Shown here one piece after another: positions 7,723-17,488 of a stretch of 64,000 bases of DNA. Location: positions 62,001-126,000 of the forward strand of contig JAWKTE010000004.1 of assembly GCA_041401985.1 (NCBI GenBank). The letters are read 5' to 3'. Source of the stretch: JACKHA01 sp041401985. Lineage in GTDB: Bacteria > Planctomycetota > Phycisphaerae > Phycisphaerales > UBA1924. Every line of letters starts with the position of its first letter. Position 1 is the first letter of the stretch. A program made the translations under genes and the position numbers. Below the pieces are notes generated by a model, which worked only from the letters and a program-made list of their open reading frames with translations, did not search any database and was not told the origin of the DNA.

Positions 7723-8451
7723 CTACATGCCCGAGCCGAGCACGACGATCTCGACGCGACGGCTCTGGTCGCGGGTGGAGCGCGGATTGGACGGCCCGAA
7801 CGCCGCCGAGTAGACCCGGTCGTTGTTCACGCCGCGCTGCACGAGGTACTTCTCGACCGCGAGCGCCCGCTCGGCGGAGAGGTGCTCATTGGACTGCCAG
7901 TTGCTGCGCCTGATCGGGTCGCTGTCGGTGTAGCCCTCGATGCGGACGGTGTTGCCCGCGTACTGGGCGTTGAGCACCTGGGCGATGCGGGCCAGCGAGT
8001 TCTGGGCCGAGGACTTGAGTTCGGCCCGCCCGGAATCGAACAGCACGTCGCCCGCGATGGCCACGACGATCTCGCCGCCCGAGCCGTGGGTCACGGTCGC
8101 GCCGGTGATGCCCTCGAAGCCGGTGGGCGTCGAGCCGGGCGTCCCGCCGGTGGGCTGCATGTTCGACAGGCCTGCGGCCAACTGGGCGTTCTCGTCCTCG
8201 GCCGCCTGGCGGTTGACCTCGCACTGGTCGAGGGCCGTCTGGAGGGTCGAGACGCGAGCCCGCAGGGCCGAGTTCTCGTCGAGCAGGGCGTCGTACTCGG
8301 TGTCGCCGCCGCTGGCGCACCCGCCGAGCGCGGCCAAGGCCACGCCGATCAGCCCGACGAGCCCGGTCCGGGCCCGACCGGCCCGCCGCCGGCCCGGCTG
8401 GGAGTTACGTTGAGGTTCCGACGCCGTCCGTGCCACCGGGCTCCGCCCCAT
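7723..8451 (-). CDS. OmpA-family (Pal-like) outer-membrane lipoprotein
   Basis: A 242-residue protein. After an arginine-rich N-terminus and hydrophobic segment comes a lipobox, ALGGC, with Cys45 as the expected lipidated residue. Residues about 52-90 form a short coiled coil (DENSALRARVSTLQTALDQC). Residues about 120-240 are an OmpA C-terminal domain, seen in GDVLFDSGRAELKSSAQNSL and RIEGYTDSDP, ending with a DQSRRVEIVV strand. This domain binds peptidoglycan and would link the outer membrane to the wall. The start at 8451 is supported by GGAGGT six bases upstream. TolB is not nearby, so it may be a general OmpA lipoprotein and not the Tol-linked Pal. Confidence 0.88.
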   Translation of the reverse strand: MGRSPVARTASEPQRNSQPGRRRAGRARTGLVGLIGVALAALGGCASGGDTEYDALLDENSALRARVSTLQTALDQCEVNRQAAEDENAQLAAGLSNMQPTGGTPGSTPTGFEGITGATVTHGSGGEIVVAIAGDVLFDSGRAELKSSAQNSLARIAQVLNAQYAGNTVRIEGYTDSDPIRRSNWQSNEHLSAERALAVEKYLVQRGVNNDRVYSAAFGPSNPRSTRDQSRRVEIVVLGSGM

Positions 8452-8698
8452 TGTCCGACCTCCGTATCCGGATCTCCGATCCGTCGGGCGGCCTTGGCGC
8501 GCGCACGAGCACGCGCCGCCGCCCCACCGTGACGAGAGTATCGGTCGGAGGCGGGGGTTCAGGTTGAACCGACAGCATGTCGGCGCGTGTCGGAACGCGG
8601 AACCTGCCGAACCCGCGCGATCAGGGCACGGCGCCCGACGCTCGGAAGACGCTTCCCCATCCCCCCTTCGTCGCTGCGTCGCTCCGTCGCTTCCCGCC

Positions 8699-9121
8699 TC
8701 AGGAAACGATCGACCCCGCCGGAATCGCGCTCATCGGAGTCAGCACGACGACGTTCCGCTCACCCTCGCCGCCCCCGTCCTTCGGCACGTCGCTGGCGGC
8801 CAGCAGCATGCCGCGGGACTCCTCGCCCCGGATGGTCCGGGCCTTGAGGTTGGCCACGATGACGATGTGCTTGCCGACCAGGTCCTCCGGCTTGTAGAAG
8901 GCCTTGATGCCGGCGCATATCTGGCGGGGCGTGCCGCTGCCGTCGTCGATCTGGAGTTTGAGCAGGCGGTCGGCGTTGGGATGGGCCTCGGCCTGGACGA
9001 CGCGGGCGACGCGCAGGTCCACCTTCGCGAAGTCGGCGAACTCGATCTCGGGCTTGGCCACGGAGTCCGCGGGGGCACCCTGGGGGGCCGGCGTGGCGGG
9101 AGAGGCAGGCTGGTCGGTCAT
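8699..9121 (-). CDS. tRNA-binding OB-fold protein (MetG C-terminal / CsaA type)
   Basis: A 140-residue protein consisting of a low-complexity N-terminus (about 20 residues) and a tRNA-binding OB fold. The core motifs are FAKVDLRVARVVQAEAHPNA, KLQIDDG, ICAGI and LVGKHIVIVANLK, then RGEESRGMLLAA. It matches the C-terminal dimerisation and tRNA-binding domain of methionyl-tRNA synthetase, also found as a free subunit. It could assist MetRS in trans or act like CsaA; the sequence does not decide. A GGGGGAG eight bases upstream supports the start at 9121. It follows the 9152-10291 gene after 30 bases and may share its transcript. Confidence 0.88.
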   Translation of the reverse strand: MTDQPASPATPAPQGAPADSVAKPEIEFADFAKVDLRVARVVQAEAHPNADRLLKLQIDDGSGTPRQICAGIKAFYKPEDLVGKHIVIVANLKARTIRGEESRGMLLAASDVPKDGGGEGERNVVVLTPMSAIPAGSIVS

Positions 9122-9151
9122 TCTCGAGTCTCCCCCGCCGGGTTGGGCGGA

Positions 9152-10291
9152 CTACGGGGCGGCTTGCGGGACGGACGGGCGTGCCGCCGGTTCGTCCGAG
9201 CGCCGCTCGGGATCGCTGCTGGGCCGCGCGTTCGCGGGCGAGGGCGATGGTAGCGGCGGCGCGGTGCCCCTGGTCGGGGCCTCGACCCAACGCCCGCCCC
9301 TGAAGTAGGGCAGGTCGGCGTCGACGCCCATCGTGGGGGCGAGTTCCTCGGCCCGGGGCTCGCGCAGCGGCGCGCCAAGGTCCAGCGCCATCTGGGCCGA
9401 CCACGACGACTGGATCCCGTCGAGCAGGCCCGACTCGAACCGCAGCTGGTTGATGAGCGCCTGGTCGGTCAGCAGCGGGCCGGGGTTGCCGTGGCATGTC
9501 GGGCACAGGCCGCGGCGGGGCGGGCGCGTCTCGCCCAGGGTCGTGATCCGCTCGTTGCCGCACTGGGCGCAGGGCCATTGGCGCGATTGGCGGACGATCT
9601 CGGCCAGGAACCCCGACGAGCCGACGCCGCCGATCATGCCCTCGTGCTCTTCGAGCACCCGGCTGACCTCCTCGTCGTCGAGGCGGTTGCGGGCCTGGGC
9701 CCCGTCTCCCGAGCGAACCAGCCCCAGGAACTCGGCCGCCAGGAACCCGGCCCGCCCCGACCACGCGGGCTGGGCGGCGCGGCTCCAGTCCGGGCTGGCG
9801 TAGCGACGGTCGACCGAGCGGGCCAGGGCGATCAGCCATCGACGATCTTCCTCGGAGCGTGCCAGATCGGCCAGGGCCAGGCACGCGCTGGCGGCCAGGC
9901 CGGGATCGGCCGAGGCGCCGGCCTCCTGGCGACGCCGGTCGAGTTCGAACGCCAGCGCGTAGAGGTGGCGGGCCAGGTCCGTGTCGGACCGGTTCCGGGC
10001 CGAACCGGCGGCTTCTTCGCCAAGCACGAAGTACGCCCTCGGGTTGGCCGGTGAGAGGGCGGCGAGACGGTCTGCCCAGATTCGCGTCGCGGGGACCGGC
10101 GCGTCCGGGTCTGGATCGTCGAACCGCATCGGGCTCTGGACCTCGTTGGAATCGGGCTGGGCGATGGGCTGATCTGGACGCTGCGGCGCGCTGCCGCCGG
10201 GCTGCGCGATCGCCGTGCTGCCAAGCGCGACGCCCCACGCGACCGCACCGATCGCCAGTCTCGTTGCCAACGCCGTCGCTCGCACGCTCAT
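9152..10291 (-). CDS. Exported protein of unknown function with zinc-ribbon cysteines
   Basis: I do not recognise a family. The 379-residue product starts with a signal peptide (about 1-30, ending STAIAQ). It then has helical segments resembling those of the neighbouring cluster genes, and two CxxC pairs about 30 residues apart (CAQC and CPTC, about residues 240-275) that could form a zinc ribbon, unusual for an exported protein. The C-terminal 40 residues are Pro- and Ala-rich. The ATG at 10291 overlaps the previous stop as ATGA, which fixes the start and suggests translational coupling. It is the last gene of the five-gene cluster with the VWA protein. Confidence 0.7.
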   Translation of the reverse strand: MSVRATALATRLAIGAVAWGVALGSTAIAQPGGSAPQRPDQPIAQPDSNEVQSPMRFDDPDPDAPVPATRIWADRLAALSPANPRAYFVLGEEAAGSARNRSDTDLARHLYALAFELDRRRQEAGASADPGLAASACLALADLARSEEDRRWLIALARSVDRRYASPDWSRAAQPAWSGRAGFLAAEFLGLVRSGDGAQARNRLDDEEVSRVLEEHEGMIGGVGSSGFLAEIVRQSRQWPCAQCGNERITTLGETRPPRRGLCPTCHGNPGPLLTDQALINQLRFESGLLDGIQSSWSAQMALDLGAPLREPRAEELAPTMGVDADLPYFRGGRWVEAPTRGTAPPLPSPSPANARPSSDPERRSDEPAARPSVPQAAP

Positions 10292-13200
10292 GGCAGCGGC
10301 TCCTTCAGGCGGATGCCCCACAGCCGGACAGCCGCTTCCTCGCCGGCGGCGATCTGCTCGGCGATGTGCCTGGCCCGCTGGCGGGCCCGCGACAGATCGT
10401 CCAGCACCACCCGGACCAGACTCGTTCGGTCGGGCTGCTCGGCCGCGACAGCCAGGGCCATCATCTCGGTCGCCGCGAGTTGCTCCGCGGCGTACAGCTG
10501 CACCGGACCCTCGGCCAGTTCGAGACGCGACGCCCGGCGACGCTCGACCTCGTCCATCGTGAGCCCCAGGCCGGGCGGGGCCATCTGGGCCTGGGCCTGG
10601 CGGGACCAGCGCAGGCGCAGCACCGAGACGGCCAGTTCCGGCTCATCGACCGGGTTGCCCGGCGCGGGCGGGCCGCTGGCCCGATCCGATCGCACCATCA
10701 CCGACCACGCGAGCAGGTTCGAGAGATCGTCGAACACGCGGAAATCGCTGTCGGCGGCCAGGATCTCGAGCAGGCGGCTGACCACCGCGCCCCGGGCCGC
10801 GGCGTCCCAGGCGTCGTCGCGCCCCTGTGGCAGGCGGGCGCCCGTCAACGCGGAGATGAGCCGGGTGTTCCGACGCGTCTTTGGGATCGTCGGCAGTTCT
10901 TCCAGCAGCGCATTGGTGATCCACGGGCTGCCGTTCATGCGCATCACGATGTCGTACGCCGCCTGGGCCACCGGCGGGGGCGAGCCGCGGACCGCCTCGC
11001 GGACGAGCACCTCGGCGTCGACCGGGCCGATGTCGATCGTGAAGCGCGACGCCGCCTGCGTGAGCAGGTCGATCCGGATAGGGATGCTGCGCCCTGCCAG
11101 CAGGTACTGCTCGGCCCACACGCCGTCGCCCGAGCCGTCGGAGAGCGCACGCCCCGTCGCGTCGGCCGCGAGCGAGAGCGTGGCTTCGATGTCGTCGTCG
11201 AGATTGAACAGAAGATCGTCGGCCTCCTGCGTGAGACCGCGCCAGCGAAGATGGGCGGCCTCGCTGATCCGCGAGAGAACGACCGCCGACGCGAGATGCT
11301 CCTCGGGCGTCAGGCTCGCGGTGCGCCTGGCCCGGGCGTCGGCGGCACCCTCACGCCAGGCCGAAGCGAGCGCGTCTCGGTCCTGCTCATCCGCGAGGTT
11401 CCACAGGATCGCGAGGCGGTCGCGGATCTCGCGCCGCTCGAGGTCGGTCGCGCGGGCCGGCGGCACGAGCGAGATGTCCAGACGCGCCCCGGGGGCCTGC
11501 GTCGCCACCGCGCTCAGGATCGCGTGCACGTCGCCCGACGACACGCCGGGGGCGTCGATCAGGCGGACCAGCCACGCCCGGGCCGTGGCCCCCTCGCTCC
11601 AGTCCATCGCGACCGCGAGCAGGCCGATAGCCTCGAAGACCAGGCGGTCGTCGGTCGGCTGCGGGGCGTCGATGAGCAGCACGTTCATGCCCGCGAGGAT
11701 CAGGGCGGTTCGGGCCGCGGCGTCGCCGTGGGTGACGCCCTGCACGCTCGCGAGCCACGCCCGCCACGCGTCGAGCCCGGCGTCGATCGACTCGCGGGTG
11801 CGCCCGGCCTGCTCGCTGGGCACCAGCAGCGGGGGCATGACGCCCAGGGCCGCCGCCGCCCCCGCCTCGAACGCGGATGCGCCCTCGGGGCGACGCCCGG
11901 CCAGCGCGGCCCCGATGCGGGATTCGATCAGCGACCCGGCCCGGGCCGAGATGTCTCGCTCACGCTGGAGGCGGACCAGCAGCCCGACCGACCACGCCGC
12001 CGGGGCGACCTCGTCTTGCGACAGCGATCGGGCGCGGGCCAGGGTGACCGCGCCTCGTGCCACATCCTCCAGCGTCTCGATCGGGCCTTCCGGCGTTGAC
12101 GCGGCGTGGTAGACGTACTCGACGATCGCGTCGATCAGAGCACGCCGCCGATCGACGGGGATCGAGGGCCAGGCCCGACCGGTCTGGTCGATCAGTTCGC
12201 GGAATGAGTCCGCGGCCGCGACCGGATCGACGCTCTGGGCCTCGACCGCGGCCCGAAGGCGGGCGAGCAGATCGCCGGCATCGGGCGGCGGAGTTTCAAC
12301 GGGCGCCGGCGGTGCGGGCGTGTCGCGCCGTGTCGGGAAGAGTTGCTCGGGGCGCACGGGCTCGGGCGTCTGGCCGATGAGCGAGCCGGGCTGGCGGGCG
12401 GGAGCCGCTCCGCCCTGGGGTGGTGTCGGCGGCTTGGACAGGCTGATGACCGCCCAGAACGCCGCGGCCATCGCGACGATTCCCAGGACCGTGAACGCGG
12501 CGACGGCCTTGATCGTGCGGGCGGCCCGATCGTCGTCGAGTTCGCGGGCCGAGACCGGCTCGCCGCCGAGGGTGGGAACGACATCGCCGCCGGTCGCGCT
12601 GACGCCGAAGACGCGGTGGGACGCCGGTTGAGGGCGGGCCTGGGCACCGACGCTTGCCGGCATCGCGCCTGGTCCGGCGCCAACGGGCGCCCGCGCGGGC
12701 GCGCCGGCCGACGCACCGCCCGCGCCGCCGCCCCCACCGCCGCTCGCACCCATGGCCGCCCGGGCCAGACCCGGCACCGCCTGCTGCGACAGCCCGCGCT
12801 TCTTTGCGAGCATCGCCAGTTGCTGCGCGGTGTGGGCGTTCATGCCGCGCCCGGCGGCCAGCGTGCGCCGGATGTCGCGCTGGAAGTCGATGTCCAGACC
12901 CGAGGGCGGGCTCGCCGCGGCCAGCTGCGAGAACCCCGACGCCGCCGGGTTCGTCCCCGGAGCCCCAGATGCACCCGACGCCGGAGCCGCGGGCGCGGAC
13001 CGCGTCGGCACAACCCCGGCCCACCGTCGCCATCTGCTCGCGCCGGCGCGGAGATGCGCTTGCGGCCGTGTGCAGCGCGATGCGGACCTCTTCGCCCTCG
13101 GGCGTGTCGCCCTGCGGGTGGCTGTCGACGCGGAGCATCTGGCGCTCGAAACCCGCCCGGATCGCCGCCTCGGTGCATCCCGCCACCGCGACGCCCAGCA

Positions 13201-13330
13201 GCGCGAACGGCCCGCCGCCCGCGGCGTCTGCGCCGAGGAACCGCTCGACCGGGCTGGCCGCGCCGCGCGGCACGCCACCTGGTGCCCCGCCCGGCGCGGC
13301 CTCAACGGATTGGATGCGGTCGCTGCTCAA
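10288..13330 (-). CDS. Large membrane protein of unknown function with an apparent frameshift
   Basis: The reading frame that starts at 13330 (ATGA overlap with the preceding gene) encodes MSSDRIQSVEAAPGG and then a GGGPFALLGVAVAGCTEAAI segment resembling a small N-terminal helical domain. Around nt 13000-13050 this frame turns into arginine- and glycine-rich nonsense, while another frame picks up sensible protein (SGLDIDFQRDIRRTLAAGRG onward) and runs to 10288. A single extra base, for example in the CCGGGG run there, would join them. The product would be about 1,010 residues, with one membrane helix (near nt 12440-12520, KAVAAFTVLGIVAMAAAFWA) after a glycine-rich linker and a long alpha-helical region after it. 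No catalytic motif is seen. It may be a true pseudogene or a sequencing error. Confidence 0.65.
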
Positions 13331-16080
13331 CGCGGGCTTCTCGATTCGGCGGTGGAAGGGGCGTCAGGGGCGCGCGGGATCTGCTCGTCCAGATCGCGGA
13401 GCCGCTGCCCCCACGGCTCGGGACCATACTCGGGGTACAGGACTTTGTGCTGGTCGAGCGCCTGACGCGCCGCGGCCGCCTGCTGGCCCGCCAGAAGCCG
13501 GAGCGACTCGTACCGCGCCTCGAACCACGCCTCCTGGCCCGCGGGCAGGCCCGAGAGCAATCGGCGCCACGCGTCGAGCGCGACGCCCGTGTCCCCGCCG
13601 GACTCGGCCAGTTGCGCCACCCGGCGCAGCGTCGAGGCCGTCGCCCGGTCGTTCTCGACCAGCGCGCGATCGAGCCGCACCGCAAGATCGCGGAACACGC
13701 CATTCTGATCGGCCCGCCACACAACCGCCGCGGCCTCCGCCACCGTCGCGTACAGCGGCCCGACCGCCGGGTCCTGGAACGCCTGCGGCGGCGCCGGGTA
13801 CTGCTCGATCACCCGCTGCCCGGACGACACGACGGCCCGGGCCAGCGCGACGTCCTCCGGCGACGCCTGCCACGCGCGCGAAGCCCGCGAGTAGATCAGC
13901 CGATCCGCGGTCTGCGACAGCCGGCCGTTCATCGCCCGGAGTTCGTCGAGGCGTCGTGCGATCTGCGTGTCGTCGCCGCGCGCCAGCGCGATCTGCACCC
14001 GCCGATACGCCAGTTCCTCCGCGACCTCGGGCGGCGCGATCGCCGGGCTCTCCGCCAAAACCCGCTCGACCGTCTCGAGCATCGACTCGGCCCGCTGCAG
14101 GTCCGGCGCCGACGCCCCCAGCAACGCGTCGAGCACCTGCCTGGCGTGCAGCACCAGCGACGCCGCGGCGTCGGCCGCCTCCTGCCCCTGCGCACTGGTC
14201 GCCAGGGCCGCATCGAGCCTGATGACCTCCTCGGCGACGTCTGCCAGGCGCAGGGCCGCGAAGTCGCGCTCCGGCCCGAGCGCCCGGCGGTACAACCGGT
14301 ACAGCAGCGCCACCGCGCGCCGGCGTGCACTCAGGTACACCGGGCTGGCACGCTCGACCGACAGCAGGATCTGCACCGCCTGCTCGTCGTCAATCAGCCC
14401 CGCCGACGCCCGACGCAGCAGCAGCTCGGCCGCGCGCGGGCTGGATGGGTGCTCTTGAAGGAACAAGAGCGCCAAGCGGTCCCGCCGCTCGGCCAGCGAC
14501 AACTGCCCGCCCTCGACCCCCTGGTCGAGCGCGACGATCGCCACCCACAGCGCCTCCTCCGCCTCGTCAGGGTCGGCCGCGACCGACGCGGCCCGCTCGA
14601 GCGCGTCGGCCGCCGCGGGGAAGTCGCCCGCGTAGTACAGCGCGAAGCCCCGCATCATGCCGCACTGGGCCCGCTCGGCCTCGAATCGGGCCGCGTCCTG
14701 GCTCTCGAGGGCCGCCGCGAGCAGGTCCGACGCCTGGCGATACGCGTTGACCAGGTCGGGCGTCGTCGCCGGGGCCGAGGGGTCCTGCCCGGCCGCCTGG
14801 TGTCGGGATCGGGCCTCGTCGTAGGTCTGCAGGCCGCGGACGTACGCGACGATGAAGCCCTCGTTGCCGATCGGGGCCGTGCCGTAACGCTGCACGAGGT
14901 CGAGCACGTGGGCCACCTGGCCCGCGGCCACGAGGTCCGCCAACGCACCCTGCGCCAGACCCTCGGCGATCTCGGCCCGTTCCGCGGGCGCGCCCTGTTC
15001 GCGCAGCGCCTCGAGCGTGCCGACGGCCAGCAGGCGCGCCTCGCGGATCGTCAGACGCCCCGGCTCGCTCCCGCTCGCGCGATTCCGCCGCACGCGCTCG
15101 ATCTGCCAGGCCAGGTCCGCCCACCGACGCGACTGGCACAGGATCGCGATGCGCCGGCGGAACACCTGCTCGCGCACGTTCTCCGGCGTGTCCGGGTTGG
15201 CGTCGACCTCTTCGAGCCAACGGATCGCGTCGACCGACGAGCCGCGGATCGACGACGCCAGCGCACACCCGATCGCGGCCCTTGCGATGTGCTCGTACCG
15301 CAACAGCGCCTTGGGAAACCGGTCGATCGTCGGCGCTTGGCCCGGCTCGGCGTTGAGCAGCCAGCCGAAGTCCACCAGCGACGCCTGGGCCATGTTCCGA
15401 TCCGACGCCAGGATCGCCAAGTAGTACCTTGTCCAGCCCGCGTAGTAGTGCGCCAGCGAGCGCAGGCGCCTGGCCTCGGCCAGCGCCTCCCGGGCCGCCG
15501 GGTCGCCTTCGAGCCGCCCGCGCTCCTCGAGCCGCTCCAGATTCTCGACCCGCCGGTGCGACTCGCGCCCGACCTCGTCGAACGTCTCCACTACCGTCCG
15601 CAACGCCCGCTCGGCGTCCTGCAATGCCGCCGGCGTCGCCAGACGGACGGTCGAGTCTTCAACAACACCCTCGGCCACCAGATACCGCGCCTTGGCGAGG
15701 TCCAGGCGAAGCGCGTAGGTCTGGGCTTCCGGCACCGTTTCGATGAGTTCACGCCCGAGACGCTCCAGGCGTTCGAGCCGCGCCGGGTCGCGCGTCGCGC
15801 CCATGAGCGACACATAGATCTGCCCGAGCCGCTCGGCCAGCGGCAGGCGGTCGGTCCCGCGGGCCACGGCCAGGCGCTGGCGGAGCTGGGCCGCGAGGAC
15901 TTCTTCAAGATCGTGATCCCGCAGGAACGCCTCGACCTGCTCGTCGGGCGTGACCGCGGGCTCCTCTTGCTCGGTCGGTGCGCCCTGGGCGATCGCGCGG
16001 GTCGGCGCGAGCGACAGCAACGCCGCGCCCATCGCCAGGCCGCACCACCATCCCGCTCTGTTCGCGGTTGCGTGCCTCAT
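13327..16080 (-). CDS. Large exported helical-repeat protein of unknown function
   Basis: A 917-residue product with a signal peptide at about residues 1-32 (ending TRAIAQ). The remainder is almost entirely alpha-helical, with spaced Ala-, Leu- and Tyr-rich helices reminiscent of degenerate tetratricopeptide repeats, for example GFALYYAGDFPAAADALERA and VAILLQRALD-type pairs. No enzyme motif is visible. Its start overlaps the previous stop (ATGA at 16077-16080) and its stop overlaps the next start (ATGA at 13327-13330), so it sits in the middle of a translationally coupled set. A scaffold role in the periplasm is a guess from the repeat structure. Confidence 0.7.
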   Translation of the reverse strand: MRHATANRAGWWCGLAMGAALLSLAPTRAIAQGAPTEQEEPAVTPDEQVEAFLRDHDLEEVLAAQLRQRLAVARGTDRLPLAERLGQIYVSLMGATRDPARLERLERLGRELIETVPEAQTYALRLDLAKARYLVAEGVVEDSTVRLATPAALQDAERALRTVVETFDEVGRESHRRVENLERLEERGRLEGDPAAREALAEARRLRSLAHYYAGWTRYYLAILASDRNMAQASLVDFGWLLNAEPGQAPTIDRFPKALLRYEHIARAAIGCALASSIRGSSVDAIRWLEEVDANPDTPENVREQVFRRRIAILCQSRRWADLAWQIERVRRNRASGSEPGRLTIREARLLAVGTLEALREQGAPAERAEIAEGLAQGALADLVAAGQVAHVLDLVQRYGTAPIGNEGFIVAYVRGLQTYDEARSRHQAAGQDPSAPATTPDLVNAYRQASDLLAAALESQDAARFEAERAQCGMMRGFALYYAGDFPAAADALERAASVAADPDEAEEALWVAIVALDQGVEGGQLSLAERRDRLALLFLQEHPSSPRAAELLLRRASAGLIDDEQAVQILLSVERASPVYLSARRRAVALLYRLYRRALGPERDFAALRLADVAEEVIRLDAALATSAQGQEAADAAASLVLHARQVLDALLGASAPDLQRAESMLETVERVLAESPAIAPPEVAEELAYRRVQIALARGDDTQIARRLDELRAMNGRLSQTADRLIYSRASRAWQASPEDVALARAVVSSGQRVIEQYPAPPQAFQDPAVGPLYATVAEAAAVVWRADQNGVFRDLAVRLDRALVENDRATASTLRRVAQLAESGGDTGVALDAWRRLLSGLPAGQEAWFEARYESLRLLAGQQAAAARQALDQHKVLYPEYGPEPWGQRLRDLDEQIPRAPDAPSTAESRSPR

Positions 16081-17420
16081 GGCCGCGGCGTCACCCCCGC
16101 GCTCGGCTGGCCCGGCGACGACGCGCCCGACGGGCTCGGCGCCGCCGGCGTCGTCCGGATCCGCTCCAGTTCCGTCCACTCCAGCGCCGGATGTCCCGCG
16201 TACGACTGCCCGAGCAACTGCTCCAGCGTCTCGCCGCCGCTCGTGTCACCCAGGTCACGCAGCGCCGCCGCGGACTCGGCCAGCGCGATACCCGTCAGAT
16301 ACGCCTGCTCCGACCCGAACCGCGCCGGCAGGTGCATCAGTTCCACCACCCCCTGCATGATCCGCTCGCCGTCGGCCTCGACCAGCAGCGACCGCCCCAC
16401 TCCCGCGCGGCACCACGCCTCCTGCCAGTCGGGCAGGTCCTCGATCGCCAGCCGCGCCCGCAGCGCCGCCCGGGCCCGCTCGCGCTGCTCCGCATCGCCG
16501 ACGCGCGCCAGCACAACATCCGCCACCAGCGCCACGCCAGGGTCCGCGTCCAGCAGCGTCTGCGACGGCACCGGCACCACCACGCTCTGCCCGCCCTCGA
16601 ATCGGGCCGCGGCCATGTACAGGTCCGCCAGCACTCGGGCCCGCTCGGCCCCCGGCGCACCGCCCGATACTTCCGCGAGCGGGTCACGACCCACCGCCAA
16701 CGCCCGCACCGAAGGCCCCGGCACCCACACCGGCGGCAGCGACACCACCAGCCCCGTCTGGGCGTCGATCACCGGCAGCAGCGCCATCGGCCAGATCCGG
16801 GCCGCCACCTCGCCCGGCGAGGGCGAGCGCAGGTCGTCCCGGCTGCCCGAGGCCGGCACGCCGCCCATCGAGGCATCGCCCGCCAGGGCCACCCACTGCA
16901 GCCAGGGCGACAACGCCGACGCCAGCGCCCCGCGCCACAGCCGGCACCGCAGCAGCCCCTCGCAGATCGACAGCGCCGTCGCCCCGCCCGTCTCGGGCAG
17001 CCGATCGAACAGGTCCTCGTACAGCGGCTCGGCGGCGACCGCATCGCCACGCTCGAGCCGCGTCCGAGCCCGCCAGGCCAGCATCGCCAGATCGCGGAAC
17101 GGCGCGGCCTCGGTGCCCAGCGGGCCCTCGACGCCCGCGACCCGGTCCCAGCCGAGCACGTACTCGACCCCGCCATCGCACCAAGACGCCATCCGGACGC
17201 ACCTCGACGGCTTCGAGGCTGCCTCCCGACCGTGCATGGAAACCCGGCTGGGCTCGCTCGCGGGCGCGGTCGGCGACGACGGGGCCTCTGGCTGCGCGAC
17301 CGCGTTGGCCGTCCACCCGCAAACCAGCACGCCGGTCGCCACCGCCCCGAACACACAGCAACGCACCCGACGCCGGACCTGAGGAGGCTCTGCGACGAAG
17401 GTCCGGGTCAGACGCCACAC
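16077..17420 (-). CDS. Exported protein of unknown function, VWA cluster
   Basis: About 447 residues if started at the GTG at 17420; a second GTG at 17366 would give a shorter signal peptide, and neither has a clear ribosome-binding site, so the start is uncertain. A signal sequence (VFGAVATGVLVCGWTANAVA) precedes a soluble helical protein with TPR-like pairs such as LAWRARTRLERGDAVAAEPL. The C-terminus is Pro- and Ser-rich. No family was recognised. The stop overlaps the next gene (ATGA), and the VWA gene ends 68 bases upstream on the same strand, so an operon is likely. Confidence 0.65.
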   Translation of the reverse strand: MWRLTRTFVAEPPQVRRRVRCCVFGAVATGVLVCGWTANAVAQPEAPSSPTAPASEPSRVSMHGREAASKPSRCVRMASWCDGGVEYVLGWDRVAGVEGPLGTEAAPFRDLAMLAWRARTRLERGDAVAAEPLYEDLFDRLPETGGATALSICEGLLRCRLWRGALASALSPWLQWVALAGDASMGGVPASGSRDDLRSPSPGEVAARIWPMALLPVIDAQTGLVVSLPPVWVPGPSVRALAVGRDPLAEVSGGAPGAERARVLADLYMAAARFEGGQSVVVPVPSQTLLDADPGVALVADVVLARVGDAEQRERARAALRARLAIEDLPDWQEAWCRAGVGRSLLVEADGERIMQGVVELMHLPARFGSEQAYLTGIALAESAAALRDLGDTSGGETLEQLLGQSYAGHPALEWTELERIRTTPAAPSPSGASSPGQPSAGVTPRP

Positions 17421-17488
17421 TCGCGCACGGCTCTCACGCACCAGCGATCGTTGCACGCATCGCGTCCCATCGCGCGGGCCGCCTCGCG

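Noticed and set aside
8452..8698. A small gene between the Pal-like and tRNA-binding genes
   Set aside because: Frames here are Arg- and Pro-rich with no start signal; it looks like a plain promoter region.
12343..17382. A 1,679-codon open frame on the plus strand
   Set aside because: It is antisense to four coherent minus-strand genes with signal peptides and overlaps; its product is Arg- and Pro-rich. Long antisense frames are expected at this GC content.
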